Part shown: piece after piece, positions 45,820 to 54,385 of the stretch | Layout: the number at the start of each line of letters is the position of its first letter | Position numbering within the stretch: the first letter of the stretch is position 1 | Source: an uncultured Chitinophaga sp. | GTDB lineage: Bacteria; Bacteroidota; Bacteroidia; Cytophagales; Cyclobacteriaceae | Direction: 5' to 3' | Assembly: GCA_902168205.1 (NCBI GenBank) | Contig: CABHOK010000007.1 | Span: 124,001-188,000, forward strand | DNA length: 64,000 bases | Translations under genes and position numbers: made by a program | Notes under the pieces: generated by a model | The model's database searches: none | What the model was told of the DNA's origin: nothing | The model's input: only the letters and a program-made list of their open reading frames with translations

Positions 45820-45864
45820 TTAAATTCAAAGGATGTGCCAACCCGTTGCGTGGCACCATCCTTT
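45820..45864 (-). terminator. Terminator after dapD
   Basis: TGGCACCATCCTTT pairs with AAAGGATGTGCCA (one bulge) around a 10-nt loop. Read on the minus strand it is followed by a T-rich stretch. It lies just beyond the dapD stop. Confidence 0.65.
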
Positions 45865-45876
45865 GGCATGCCTTCG

Positions 45877-46689
45877 CTATACTGACACGTTATTTTCGCG
45901 CAAAGCGTCATTCAACGATGTTTTTTTATCGGTGCTCTCTTTGCGTTTACCGATAATCAATGCACACGGCACCTGAAATTCGCCAGCCGGGAATTTCTTA
46001 GTATAGGAACCTGGTATAACTACCGAACGCTCCGGCACATAATTTTTATATTCTACCGGCTCCGGTCCGGTTACATCTATAATTTTCGAGCTCGCTGTAA
46101 GCACTACGTTGGCACCGAGCACCGCTTCTTTACCTACGCGCACACCTTCCACAACAATACAGCGTGACCCAATAAAGGCATTATCTTCCACAATTACGGG
46201 AGCAGCCTGTACAGGTTCAAGCACACCACCTATACCTACACCACCACTCAGGTGAACATTTTTTCCGATCTGCGCGCAGCTTCCTACCGTTGCCCAGGTA
46301 TCCACCATCGTGCCTTCATCTACATACGCACCAATGTTTACATACGATGGCATCATGATCACGCCCTTGCTCAAAAACGCTCCGTGACGAGCAATAGCAT
46401 GCGGCACTACACGCACACCGAGTTCTTTATAATTACGCTTAAGTTTTATTTTGTCATGAAATTCGAACGGACCAACTTCGATGGTCTCCATCTGCTGGAT
46501 CGGGAAGTATAAAATGACAGCCTTCTTTACCCATTCATTTACCTGCCAGCCGTTCGCCACAGGCTCTGCAACACGAAGCTCGCCCTTGTCAAGTTTATCG
46601 ACAACCGAACGTATTGCATTCTGAATTTCAGGTGATTGAAGAAGGGAACGATCTTCCCAGGTCTTTTCAATGAGTTGTTTCAATTCCAT
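45877..46689 (-). CDS. dapD: 2,3,4,5-tetrahydropyridine-2,6-dicarboxylate N-succinyltransferase
   Basis: This is an enzyme of the succinylase branch of lysine and diaminopimelate synthesis. It transfers succinyl from succinyl-CoA to tetrahydrodipicolinate. The left-handed beta-helix shows hexapeptide repeats (GAYVDEGTMVDTWATVGSCA, then HLSGGVGIGGVLEP and AFIGSRCIVVEGVRVGKEA). The C-terminal PVEYKNYVPERSVVIPGS block completes the family pattern. Length is 270 aa, as in E. coli. It is divergent from a glycosyltransferase gene with only 21 nt between the two start codons. Confidence 0.97.
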   Translation of the reverse strand: MELKQLIEKTWEDRSLLQSPEIQNAIRSVVDKLDKGELRVAEPVANGWQVNEWVKKAVILYFPIQQMETIEVGPFEFHDKIKLKRNYKELGVRVVPHAIARHGAFLSKGVIMMPSYVNIGAYVDEGTMVDTWATVGSCAQIGKNVHLSGGVGIGGVLEPVQAAPVIVEDNAFIGSRCIVVEGVRVGKEAVLGANVVLTASSKIIDVTGPEPVEYKNYVPERSVVIPGSYTKKFPAGEFQVPCALIIGKRKESTDKKTSLNDALRENNVSV

Positions 46690-46710
46690 TTATCTTATTT
46701 TTAAATCGAC

Positions 46711-47850
46711 ATGCAAGAAAGAAAAAAAAGGAGAATAGTCATCGCCTCGGTGCTGAAACCCATTGACGATACGCGTATGTATGGGAAGATCGGCCAAAGT
46801 CTGGCTGAAACGGGGAAATTTGACGTTCACATTTTCGGATACCCGTCACCCCGATCTATACCTTCGGAATCCATACAGGTATATCCGTCTGATTCTTTCA
46901 AGCGCCTTAGCATCGACCGCCTGCTGCAACCGTGGCGATTAATCGGAGACGTTGTGAAGCTGACACCGGATCTGCTCATCATCACCACGCACGAATTGCT
47001 TCTCGTGGCCATGCTCGTAAAGCTGTTTACCCGGTGTCATGTACTATACGACCTGCAGGAAAATTACTATCGGAATATACGCTATACCAACGCATACCCG
47101 AAATTACTAAGACCGCTGCTCGCGGCTTATGTCAGGCTCAAAGAAATTATATTGGCCCCTGCCATTGATTATTTTATACTCGCGGAAAAAGGCTATCGCG
47201 ATGAACTGCCTTTTCTGAAAACCAAATACATAGTATTAGAGAATAAATTACTGAGACCATCCGGCAGTTTGCCAAAGAAGAGCAGTGTAGATCAACATAT
47301 ACATTTACTCTTCAGCGGAACGCTTGCTGAAAGTACCGGTGCGTTTGAAGCCATCGACCTCGCCCGTTCCCTGCACGCCCAGGAACCGCGCATCAGGTTA
47401 ACCATCATCGGGTATAGTTCGCAAGTCAGTATACTAACCAGGATCAAACGCATTACGGAACAACATCACTATATTTCGCTGATCGGAGGTGATACACTCG
47501 TTCCGCACAACGACATTGTCAGGGAAATTTTTCAAAGTGACTTCGGTATCATTTCGTATCCTCCGAACAAATCCACCGAAAATTGTATTCCCACCAAGCT
47601 ATTCGAATACATCGGATGCAAGTTGCCCATATTACTGGTAAACCATCCACAGTGGGTAGAACGATGTGAAGTATACCATGCGTGTATCCCCATCGATTTC
47701 AAGAACCCGGATATACCTGCTATACTTCACGATATGCGTACCAGGCAATTCTACCTCACCGATCCGCACGGAGTATATTGGGAAGAAGAAGCCACCAAAC
47801 TGATCAACCTCATCGAGTATATATTAACGTTAGAAAAACCAGAACTCTGA
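46711..47850 (+). CDS. Glycosyltransferase, GT4-like fold
   Basis: The 379-aa protein has a GT-B architecture. The N-terminal domain binds the acceptor (RIVIASVLKPIDDTRMYGK, VHIFGYP) and the C-terminal domain binds the nucleotide sugar (HLLFSGTLAESTGAFEAIDL, RLTIIGYSS, FGIISYPPNKSTENCIPTKL). The ENCIPTKLFEYIGC segment matches the donor-binding E-x7-E-like motif. It likely adds sugars to a surface polysaccharide or lipid. A sulfotransferase gene starts immediately after its stop codon (TGA-ATG), so the two should work together. Confidence 0.88.
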   Translation: MQERKKRRIVIASVLKPIDDTRMYGKIGQSLAETGKFDVHIFGYPSPRSIPSESIQVYPSDSFKRLSIDRLLQPWRLIGDVVKLTPDLLIITTHELLLVAMLVKLFTRCHVLYDLQENYYRNIRYTNAYPKLLRPLLAAYVRLKEIILAPAIDYFILAEKGYRDELPFLKTKYIVLENKLLRPSGSLPKKSSVDQHIHLLFSGTLAESTGAFEAIDLARSLHAQEPRIRLTIIGYSSQVSILTRIKRITEQHHYISLIGGDTLVPHNDIVREIFQSDFGIISYPPNKSTENCIPTKLFEYIGCKLPILLVNHPQWVERCEVYHACIPIDFKNPDIPAILHDMRTRQFYLTDPHGVYWEEEATKLINLIEYILTLEKPEL

Positions 47851-48600
47851 ATGCACCATTATTTCCAGTACCTGCGTACCTACCTGATTATTAAACGAAA
47901 GCAACTGCTGAACGCTTTCAGTTTCTCCAAATCAAAAAGCTATATACCGTTTGTTATACTCAGCGAACCACGGTCAGGCTCAACCATGCTACACACCTAC
48001 TTGAATTCGCATACACAAATCAAATCGTATGGCGAAGTACTTCGCGAAAATATAGAAGCAAATGCTATAGCCACAGAAACAGCTCCCTATATCGAAAGTC
48101 TTGCATTTAAACCACACGCAACAGCATTAAAAGCGATTGGACTGAAACTATTTTACGAATACTATGAAGATGCGCGATACTCGAATTCCTTCAACTACGT
48201 TATAAACCGGAAGGATGTAAAGATCATTTACCTCATCAGGCGCGATATACTGAAAGTATATGTCTCCCTAAAGATCGCGCAAAAGACAAATGTATGGAGC
48301 AGTATAAAGTCAGCGGAAAATGAACCGCGACCCAAAATCGCGATCGATCGCAATGACTATATACAGTTCCGCGAAGAACATTTGAGACACAGGCGGTTAT
48401 TTGTAACGTTGCTGAAGGATCACCCCTTGCTCGAGGTTGCTTACGAAGATCTTGTTCAGAATCCTCAGCCTGTACTTAAATCGATACAACAGTTTCTGGG
48501 GGTTAAACCCAAAGCATTATTTACGTTGCTGAAACAACAGAACCCGGGTTCTGTTGAATCGATGATCACCAACTACGATGAAGTAAAAGATATAGTATAG
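47851..48600 (+). CDS. Sulfotransferase family protein
   Basis: The 249-aa protein has a PAPS-dependent sulfotransferase fold. The 5'-phosphosulfate loop is FVILSEPRSGSTML (Arg-Ser-Gly-Ser-Thr), and the 3'-phosphate region is IIYLIRRDILKVYVSL with a downstream Ser. It probably sulfates a glycan, lipid or sugar made with the preceding glycosyltransferase. The two genes are translationally coupled with no gap. It resembles the Stf0/Sulfotransfer_3 groups; the acceptor is unknown. Confidence 0.85.
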   Translation: MHHYFQYLRTYLIIKRKQLLNAFSFSKSKSYIPFVILSEPRSGSTMLHTYLNSHTQIKSYGEVLRENIEANAIATETAPYIESLAFKPHATALKAIGLKLFYEYYEDARYSNSFNYVINRKDVKIIYLIRRDILKVYVSLKIAQKTNVWSSIKSAENEPRPKIAIDRNDYIQFREEHLRHRRLFVTLLKDHPLLEVAYEDLVQNPQPVLKSIQQFLGVKPKALFTLLKQQNPGSVESMITNYDEVKDIV

Positions 48601-48643
48601 ATATAGATAAAATTATCTATTGCTACAGGTATGGTTAGGAGAT

Positions 48644-48670
48644 CAGATCGCCCTGTTTACAGGCGATCTG
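48644..48670. terminator. Bidirectional hairpin between sulfotransferase and tonB
   Basis: A perfect stem CAGATCGCC / GGCGATCTG with a 9-nt loop lies between the convergent ends of the two genes. There is no long T run, so termination would be moderate. Confidence 0.55.
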
Positions 48671-48688
48671 GCACTATACGTCTATCAA

Positions 48689-49495
48689 TTACTTATCGAG
48701 TTGGAATTTTATTGGAACCGTCATGCGCACGGATACAGGATTGTGGTTCTGCATACCAGGCGACCAGTTCGGCAACATAGAGACCACGCGCTCGGCTTCT
48801 TTATCGCAATCGGGACTTATACCTCTTATCGTTTTTACATCTACAACTTTACCTTCGTGGTTTACAACGAATGATACATATACCGTTCCTTCAACACCAA
48901 TTCGTCTGGAAGCTGCCGGATAATGTATTTTCTTCCTGATGAATTTATACATCTCTTCCAGTCCTCCTTCAAAGGCAGGCATTACCTCAGCTATATCCAG
49001 AACTTGAGGCGGTGCTACAACAGCAGGTACGGCTGTCGGTACTGTTCCTGGCCCCTCAGATACTATACTTTCTCCAGGCGTGCCTACAACGGGATCGGTT
49101 GTATTACCTACTACCATCTGATCATTCGGTGCTATATCTACAGGTTCTACTTGTGCAGTTGTAACAACTGGCGTTAGTGCTGTAGTTTGCACCTGCTGTG
49201 CCGGAGCTGATGGCGGTGGCTGAATTTTAGGCAGTTCAATAGACGGAGGCTGTACAATTTCTATTATGTCACCCAGCGGAGGAAGATCCTTAATAGGCCC
49301 TGTAACATCTCCTCTTATTAGGGAAAATAATATAGGTATAATAAACGCCAGCAAAGCAATTCCCATACTAACCGAAAAACCGGCTACAAGATTACCGGAA
49401 TATGCTTTGCGTACCTCGTAGGCTCCATACTCCTTATTACGGTTTTCAAACACCAGATCATCCCAGTCTTTGGCTGCTAAAGTTTCTGTTTTCAT
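48689..49495 (-). CDS. TonB energy transducer
   Basis: This inner-membrane protein couples proton-motive force to outer-membrane receptors. The N-terminus has an FENRNKEYGAYEVRKAY motif found in Bacteroidota TonB, then a TM helix (about 38-60). A Pro-rich periplasmic spacer follows (PPSIELPKIQPPPSAPA), with a TonB C-terminal domain (about 170-268; KKIHYPAASRRIGVEGTVYV, VVDVKTIRGISPDCDKEA). It would serve receptors such as the one at 25421. No exbB/exbD genes are adjacent. Confidence 0.93.
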   Translation of the reverse strand: MKTETLAAKDWDDLVFENRNKEYGAYEVRKAYSGNLVAGFSVSMGIALLAFIIPILFSLIRGDVTGPIKDLPPLGDIIEIVQPPSIELPKIQPPPSAPAQQVQTTALTPVVTTAQVEPVDIAPNDQMVVGNTTDPVVGTPGESIVSEGPGTVPTAVPAVVAPPQVLDIAEVMPAFEGGLEEMYKFIRKKIHYPAASRRIGVEGTVYVSFVVNHEGKVVDVKTIRGISPDCDKEAERVVSMLPNWSPGMQNHNPVSVRMTVPIKFQLDK

Positions 49496-49624
49496 AATAT
49501 AGGCGGTTTAGTTTAAGATTTATTTGACTTTAAAATGCCATGGACGGCAGATCGTCACAGGAATCTTTAACTATTTTTTCCGGCCAAAACCATCTCCCAG
49601 ATTAAAAATTATCCTAAATATTTT

Positions 49625-49640
49625 TTTAGACTAATCTAAA
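49625..49640. promoter_or_regulatory. DtxR/MntR-type operator
   Basis: TTTAGACTAATCTAAA is a palindrome with perfect 6-bp arms around CTAA. It resembles the TTTAGG-type boxes of DtxR/MntR/IdeR repressors. It lies between the -33 and -7 regions of the predicted promoter, about 35 nt before the repressor gene, so metal-loaded repressor would block transcription of its own operon. Confidence 0.75.
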
Positions 49641-49644
49641 TTTT

Positions 49645-49652
49645 TATTTTTG
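49645..49652 (+). promoter_or_regulatory. -7 box of the metal-uptake operon
   Basis: TAttTTTG is a full consensus match, 22 nt before the ATG and 4 nt after the operator. Confidence 0.6.
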
Positions 49653-49674
49653 ATCGTCAGTTAAAGCATATAGT

Positions 49675-50331
49675 ATGCTCAGTTATACCGAAGAAAATTA
49701 CCTGAAAGCTATTTATCACTTGTCAGACAGTGGCACGAAAGCCGTATTGACCAGTGAGATTGCTGAGACCATGAACACGAAGGCTGCATCTGTAACCGAC
49801 ATGATCAAAAAGCTTTCGAATAAAAATCTGATAGCCTACGAAAAGTATTATGGTGTAAAGATTACCAAGCAGGGACGACATGAAGCATTGATGGTGGTAC
49901 GCAAGCATCGCCTGTGGGAAACTTTCCTGGTACAGAAACTTCAGTTCTCGTGGGATGAAGTACACGATGTAGCCGAGCAGCTTGAACATATACAATCATC
50001 TTTACTGATCGAGAAGCTCGATGAATTCCTCGAGTTTCCAACAGTAGATCCGCACGGGCATCCTATACCGGACAAAAGCGGAAAGATTGTAGAAGTACGC
50101 CAGATACCACTATCCGAATGTTCGGGTAAAAAGAAAATTATAGTACGATCTGTGAAACATGGCTCTCCCTCCTTCCTGCAATACCTCAGTAAAATAGGAG
50201 TATATATAGGTGCCAGCGTATCAATACTCGATAAAGTGGAGTTCGATGGTTCACTGGAGATCATGATCGATAGCAAGAAGAAAGTATTTATATCGCGCGA
50301 GGCTGCGCAAAATCTGTTAGTAACTGAATAA
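49675..50331 (+). CDS. DtxR/MntR-family metal-dependent repressor
   Basis: The 218-aa regulator has a winged HTH (LSYTEENYLKAIYHLSDSG, VLTSEIAETMNTKAASVTDM), an iron-dependent repressor dimerisation domain (LWETFLVQKLQFSWDEVHDV; EQLEHIQSS) with metal-ligand His and Glu, and a C-terminal SH3-like FeoA domain (about 150-218). It is the first gene of a five-gene metal transport operon and is followed after 2 nt by the binding-protein gene. The operator in its promoter supports autoregulation. Mn versus Fe specificity is undecided from sequence. Confidence 0.92.
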   Translation: MLSYTEENYLKAIYHLSDSGTKAVLTSEIAETMNTKAASVTDMIKKLSNKNLIAYEKYYGVKITKQGRHEALMVVRKHRLWETFLVQKLQFSWDEVHDVAEQLEHIQSSLLIEKLDEFLEFPTVDPHGHPIPDKSGKIVEVRQIPLSECSGKKKIIVRSVKHGSPSFLQYLSKIGVYIGASVSILDKVEFDGSLEIMIDSKKKVFISREAAQNLLVTE

Positions 50332-50333
50332 TT

Positions 50334-51284
50334 ATGAAATATAGAGTTTATCCAATGAATTCCCCCCTCCTATACCTGCAGGTTGCACTGGTAAGTATAG
50401 GATTATTGTTAACAGGCTGCGGCAGTAAAGAATCTGCTGCGAAACATGACAAACTGGTTATCGTTGCCACCACCGGCATGATTAAAGATGCCATTGAACA
50501 CGTAGCAGGCGATCACGCTGAAGTTATTGCGCTGATGGGTCCGGGCGTAGACCCGCACTTGTATAAAGCCACACAAGGTGATGTTGAAAAACTTACAAAC
50601 GCCGATATAGTCTTCTATAACGGTTTGCACCTCGAAGGAAAAATGGGTGAAGTGCTTGAGAAATTAGGACACACTAAACCTGTAATAGCCGTAGCATCGG
50701 ATATACCCGATAGTTTACTGCGTGCAGTACCGGGCTTTCAGGGTACACACGATCCGCATATCTGGTTTGATGTAAAGCTGTGGGAGAATGCGGTGCGCAC
50801 CGTCTGCAAGACACTGGAAAAACAGGATGCGGCCAATGCAGCGTTCTATACTTCACATCGCGATGCCTATATCAAACAACTGGATTCGCTTCACGAAGCT
50901 GTAAAAATAAAAGTTTCCGGGATTCCACAGCAACAACGCGTATTGATAACAGCCCACGATGCCTTCGGATATTTTGGCGATGCCTATCATATTGAAGTAA
51001 AAGGATTGCAAGGTATATCTACTATGTCTGAGTTCGGAGTGAAAGACGTAACCGACTTGGTGAACTTCATCATCTCGCGCAAGATCAAAGCTATATTTGT
51101 AGAGACCTCGGTATCGCAGAAGTCGATCGAAGCCGTGGTGGAAGGCTGCCGCGAGAAAGGCTGGGATGTAAAAATTGGCGGAAGCTTATTTTCGGATGCC
51201 ATGGGAAATGCCGGAACACCGGAAGGAACCTATGTAGGCATGGTAAGCGCCAATGTAAAAACAATTTCAGAAGCGTTGAAATAA
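50334..51284 (+). CDS. Metal ABC transporter substrate-binding lipoprotein (ZnuA/MntA/TroA type)
   Basis: This is a cluster A-I binding protein for Mn, Zn or Fe. The lipoprotein lipobox LLTGC has the acylated Cys at about 29; a start at ATG 50355 would shorten the signal. Metal ligands are visible as GPGVDPHLYKAT (His), HDPHIWFD (His) and later Glu and Asp residues near ITAHDAFGYF and VFVETS. There is no His-rich loop, which argues mildly for Mn/Fe rather than Zn. It is in the same operon as the repressor, ATPase and permeases. Confidence 0.92.
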   Translation: MKYRVYPMNSPLLYLQVALVSIGLLLTGCGSKESAAKHDKLVIVATTGMIKDAIEHVAGDHAEVIALMGPGVDPHLYKATQGDVEKLTNADIVFYNGLHLEGKMGEVLEKLGHTKPVIAVASDIPDSLLRAVPGFQGTHDPHIWFDVKLWENAVRTVCKTLEKQDAANAAFYTSHRDAYIKQLDSLHEAVKIKVSGIPQQQRVLITAHDAFGYFGDAYHIEVKGLQGISTMSEFGVKDVTDLVNFIISRKIKAIFVETSVSQKSIEAVVEGCREKGWDVKIGGSLFSDAMGNAGTPEGTYVGMVSANVKTISEALK

Positions 51285-51326
51285 CACGCCTCATCTATAC
51301 TATATGTATACTTTAACTGAACACGT

Positions 51327-52139
51327 ATGAACGAGGAGATAATAACACCTGCACTGGAAGTACACGACCTGACTGTGGCGTTTGATCGAAAGCCCGTGCT
51401 GTGGAATATAGACCTTAAATTACCGGAAGGAAAACTGGTGGGGATTATCGGTCCGAATGGAGCCGGTAAATCTACGCTCATAAAAGCGGTAATGGGTTTG
51501 TTACCGTTGAGCAGTGGCTATGTAAAACTGTTCGATCATCCTATTGACGAAGTACGAAAAAAAATAAGTTACGTGCCGCAGCGGGAATCCGTAGACTGGG
51601 ACTTCCCTGCGTCTGTACTGGACGTAGTGTTGATGGGTCGCTATGGTAAATTAGGATTGTTCAGACGACCGCGCAAAGCGGACTATGATGTAGCGTTGGA
51701 TTGCCTGAAGAAAGTTGGTATGGAAGCCTATATCAACCGGCAGATATCACAATTATCCGGAGGACAACAGCAGCGTACATTCCTTGCACGCGCACTCGCA
51801 CAACAGGCCGATATATACTTTATGGACGAACCGTTCGCGGGAGTAGATGCTGCTACCGAGAAAGCCATTATCAGCTTACTGCGCACCATGACGGAAGCCA
51901 AGAAAACGGTTATCGTGGTTCACCATGATCTGCAGTCGGTAACACAATACTTTGACTGGGTGCTGCTGCTGAACACGCGACTCATTGCGTGCGGTCCTAC
52001 AGCAACAACGTTCACACAGCAGAACCTGCAGGAAACCTACGGAGGTAAACTCACATTGCTCTCCGATGTAGGAGACCTGATTCGCAGAGAACATTTTCCC
52101 AACCGCGAAGGTGTTATCAAGCAACCGAAGACTATATGA
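51327..52139 (+). CDS. Metal ABC transporter ATPase
   Basis: The 270-aa ATPase (MntB/ZnuC/TroB-like) energises metal import. Walker A GPNGAGKST, Q-loop VPQRESVDW (the W after the Q-loop is usual for metal transporters), signature LSGGQQQR, Walker B IYFMDEP and switch His HHDLQ are present. Its stop overlaps the next start by 4 nt (ATGA), so translation is coupled. Confidence 0.94.
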   Translation: MNEEIITPALEVHDLTVAFDRKPVLWNIDLKLPEGKLVGIIGPNGAGKSTLIKAVMGLLPLSSGYVKLFDHPIDEVRKKISYVPQRESVDWDFPASVLDVVLMGRYGKLGLFRRPRKADYDVALDCLKKVGMEAYINRQISQLSGGQQQRTFLARALAQQADIYFMDEPFAGVDAATEKAIISLLRTMTEAKKTVIVVHHDLQSVTQYFDWVLLLNTRLIACGPTATTFTQQNLQETYGGKLTLLSDVGDLIRREHFPNREGVIKQPKTI

Positions 52140-53425
52140 ATTCACTCCTTGACTTCTTCTCGTTTGCCGATCCCAACATCCGGTTTGTAGTGATAGGTTC
52201 GGTATTGCTCACGGCAAGTTCAGCGATCGTGGGGACATTTACCTTCCTGCATAAAAAATCACTGGTAGGGGATGCAATAGCGCATGCCGTGCTGCCGGGT
52301 ATATGCCTGGGATTCATGCTTTCCGGCACCAAGAACCCGGCATACCTCATTGCCGGTGCATTTGTTACCGGCTGGATATCGCTTATCGGTGTCGAGTATA
52401 TTACACGCCATACTCGTATCAAGGAAGACACCGCTATAGGACTTGTGTTATCGGTTTTCTTTGGTATAGGTATATTAATGCTCACCGTCATTCAGAAATC
52501 CGGTAACGCAGCACAATCTGGTCTCGATCACTTTCTATTTGGAAAAGCAGCCGCCTTGGTAGGACAAGATCTGTTTGTATTCGGCACCGTGGCGGTACTT
52601 TTACTCATCGCGGTGTTTCTGTTGTTCAAGGAATTTGCATTACTCGCGTTCGATAAAGATTATGCAAAAGCTATCGGACTGCCGGTACGCGGCATTGAAC
52701 TTACGCTTACATCGCTTATTGTACTTGCTGTTGTTATCGGTATACAAGCTGTTGGCGTAGTGCTGATGGCTGCTATACTCATTACACCGGCTGCCGCGGC
52801 ACGCTTCTGGACGAACAAGATCAGCGTCATGATTACACTGGCCAGTATATTTGGTGCTTTCAGCGGATTGAGCGGTGCCTATATATCGTACATCGCTCCT
52901 GCCATGCCAACCGGCCCGTGGATTGTGATCGTCATTTCAACAGTAGCCTTTATATCGTTCTTCTTTGCCCCCAAACGCGGTGTTATAAACCGGTTGCTGC
53001 GCCAACGTAATATTCGCAGAACTATAAATGATGAGAACGTTTTGAAGACGCTATACCAGCTGAGCGAAGAGAGCAGAAATTTTTTCATTCAGCGCAGTGC
53101 TGAAGAGATCATTCGCAGGAGAAAGTTTTCGCTGGAAACACTTGGCAAAATATTGAAACGGCTCGAGCGCCAGGGATACGTGGAGCGAACCGGCAAACAC
53201 TGGTCGCTTACCGAAGAAGGCAAAAATCGCGGTCAACGGGTAGTAAGAATTCACCGCTTGTGGGAATTATACCTCACCACGCATTTGAACATTGCCCCCG
53301 ATCACGTACACGATGATGCCGACACCATTGAACACTTGCTGACACCGGAGCTCGAAGCAGAACTGGAAAAACTGCTGAACTATCCAAAAGTAGATCCGCA
53401 TAAATCAGAGATACCTTATTCATGA
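52136..53425 (+). CDS. Metal ABC permease fused to a DtxR-like domain
   Basis: Residues 1-285 form the ABC-3 permease fold with 8-9 TM helices (FTFLHKKSLVGDAIAHAVLPG, GVVLMAAILITPAAAARFWT). The C-terminal 140 residues (about 290-429) are soluble and match a DtxR winged HTH plus dimerisation domain (RKFSLETLGKILKRLERQGYVE, RIHRLWELYLTTHLNIAPDHVHDDAD, LLNYPKVDPHKSEIPYS). This fusion occurs in Bacteroidota, but its role is not established; it could sense cytosolic metal and gate the transporter. It overlaps the ATPase gene by 4 nt. Confidence 0.92.
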   Translation: MNSLLDFFSFADPNIRFVVIGSVLLTASSAIVGTFTFLHKKSLVGDAIAHAVLPGICLGFMLSGTKNPAYLIAGAFVTGWISLIGVEYITRHTRIKEDTAIGLVLSVFFGIGILMLTVIQKSGNAAQSGLDHFLFGKAAALVGQDLFVFGTVAVLLLIAVFLLFKEFALLAFDKDYAKAIGLPVRGIELTLTSLIVLAVVIGIQAVGVVLMAAILITPAAAARFWTNKISVMITLASIFGAFSGLSGAYISYIAPAMPTGPWIVIVISTVAFISFFFAPKRGVINRLLRQRNIRRTINDENVLKTLYQLSEESRNFFIQRSAEEIIRRRKFSLETLGKILKRLERQGYVERTGKHWSLTEEGKNRGQRVVRIHRLWELYLTTHLNIAPDHVHDDADTIEHLLTPELEAELEKLLNYPKVDPHKSEIPYS

Positions 53426-53450
53426 TATATATACTATACTACATAGTGTT

Positions 53451-54329
53451 ATGAACGACCTTTATATAATTATCACCGCATCGCTCGTAGCCAGCAGTTG
53501 CGCATTACTGGGGTGTTACCTCATACTCCGCAAAATGGCTATGGTTGGCGATGCTATATCGCACGCTGTTTTGCCGGGTATTGTAATTGCGTTCCTTATC
53601 TCCGGCTCGCGCGATTCCATGACGATGTTGATCGGTGCCGGCCTGATCGGTATCCTGACTACATTTCTCATCGAGTTCCTCCATAAGAAAGCACGCCTGC
53701 AGACGGATGCATCTATCGGTGTAACCTTTACATGGCTATTTGCCATAGGCGTTGTATTGATATCACTCTTTGCCGGAAAAGTGGATCTCGACCAGGATTG
53801 TGTACTCTACGGAGAAATTGCCTACGTGCCGCTGGACACACTCATCATCGGCAATCAAAGTATAGGGCCGCGTGCGCTCTATATCATGGGCATGATACTC
53901 ACGGCCATTATACTGTTCATCGTGTTCGGATATAAAGAATTATTTCTTACTACATTCGATCCTGCGTATGCAACTGCCATAGGTATATCTACAACATTGT
54001 GGCACTACTTGTTGATGGGCGCTGTCTCTGCAACAACAGTGGCTTCGTTTGAATCAGTCGGGGCCATCCTGGTGGTTGCCCTGCTCATCGCTCCTGCAGC
54101 TACGGCCTATCTCCTTACCGACAATTTGAAGTGGATGCTGGTATTCGCGTGTATCGCAGGCGTTGCAGCATCGGTTACCGGTTACTATATAGCCGTGTGG
54201 CTGGACGGTTCCATTGCCGGAGCAATTGCCATGATGGCGGGAATTATCTTTATCATAGCGATGTTATTCTCTCCTACCCATGGGATCTTTACGAAAAAGT
54301 TCAGTCGAACAGCTGCAGCAGATTCTTAA
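53451..54329 (+). CDS. Metal ABC permease, second subunit
   Basis: The 292-aa polytopic ABC-3 permease (MntC/ZnuB-like) has no extra domain. Motifs include LILRKMAMVGDAISHAVLPGI, FGYKELFLTTFDPAYATAIG and ESVGAILVVALLIAPAATAY. It would pair with the DtxR-fused permease in a heterodimer. It is the last gene of the operon, 25 nt after the previous stop. Confidence 0.93.
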   Translation: MNDLYIIITASLVASSCALLGCYLILRKMAMVGDAISHAVLPGIVIAFLISGSRDSMTMLIGAGLIGILTTFLIEFLHKKARLQTDASIGVTFTWLFAIGVVLISLFAGKVDLDQDCVLYGEIAYVPLDTLIIGNQSIGPRALYIMGMILTAIILFIVFGYKELFLTTFDPAYATAIGISTTLWHYLLMGAVSATTVASFESVGAILVVALLIAPAATAYLLTDNLKWMLVFACIAGVAASVTGYYIAVWLDGSIAGAIAMMAGIIFIIAMLFSPTHGIFTKKFSRTAAADS

Positions 54330-54372
54330 ACAAATTCTATTGGTAAACTTTTATATCACCCGAACACACGTC

Positions 54373-54380
54373 TATTTTTG
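54373..54380 (+). promoter_or_regulatory. -7 box directly before mnmE
   Basis: TAttTTTG matches the consensus and ends 5 nt before the ATG at 54386, suggesting a very short leader. Confidence 0.45.
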
Positions 54381-54385
54381 CCCAC

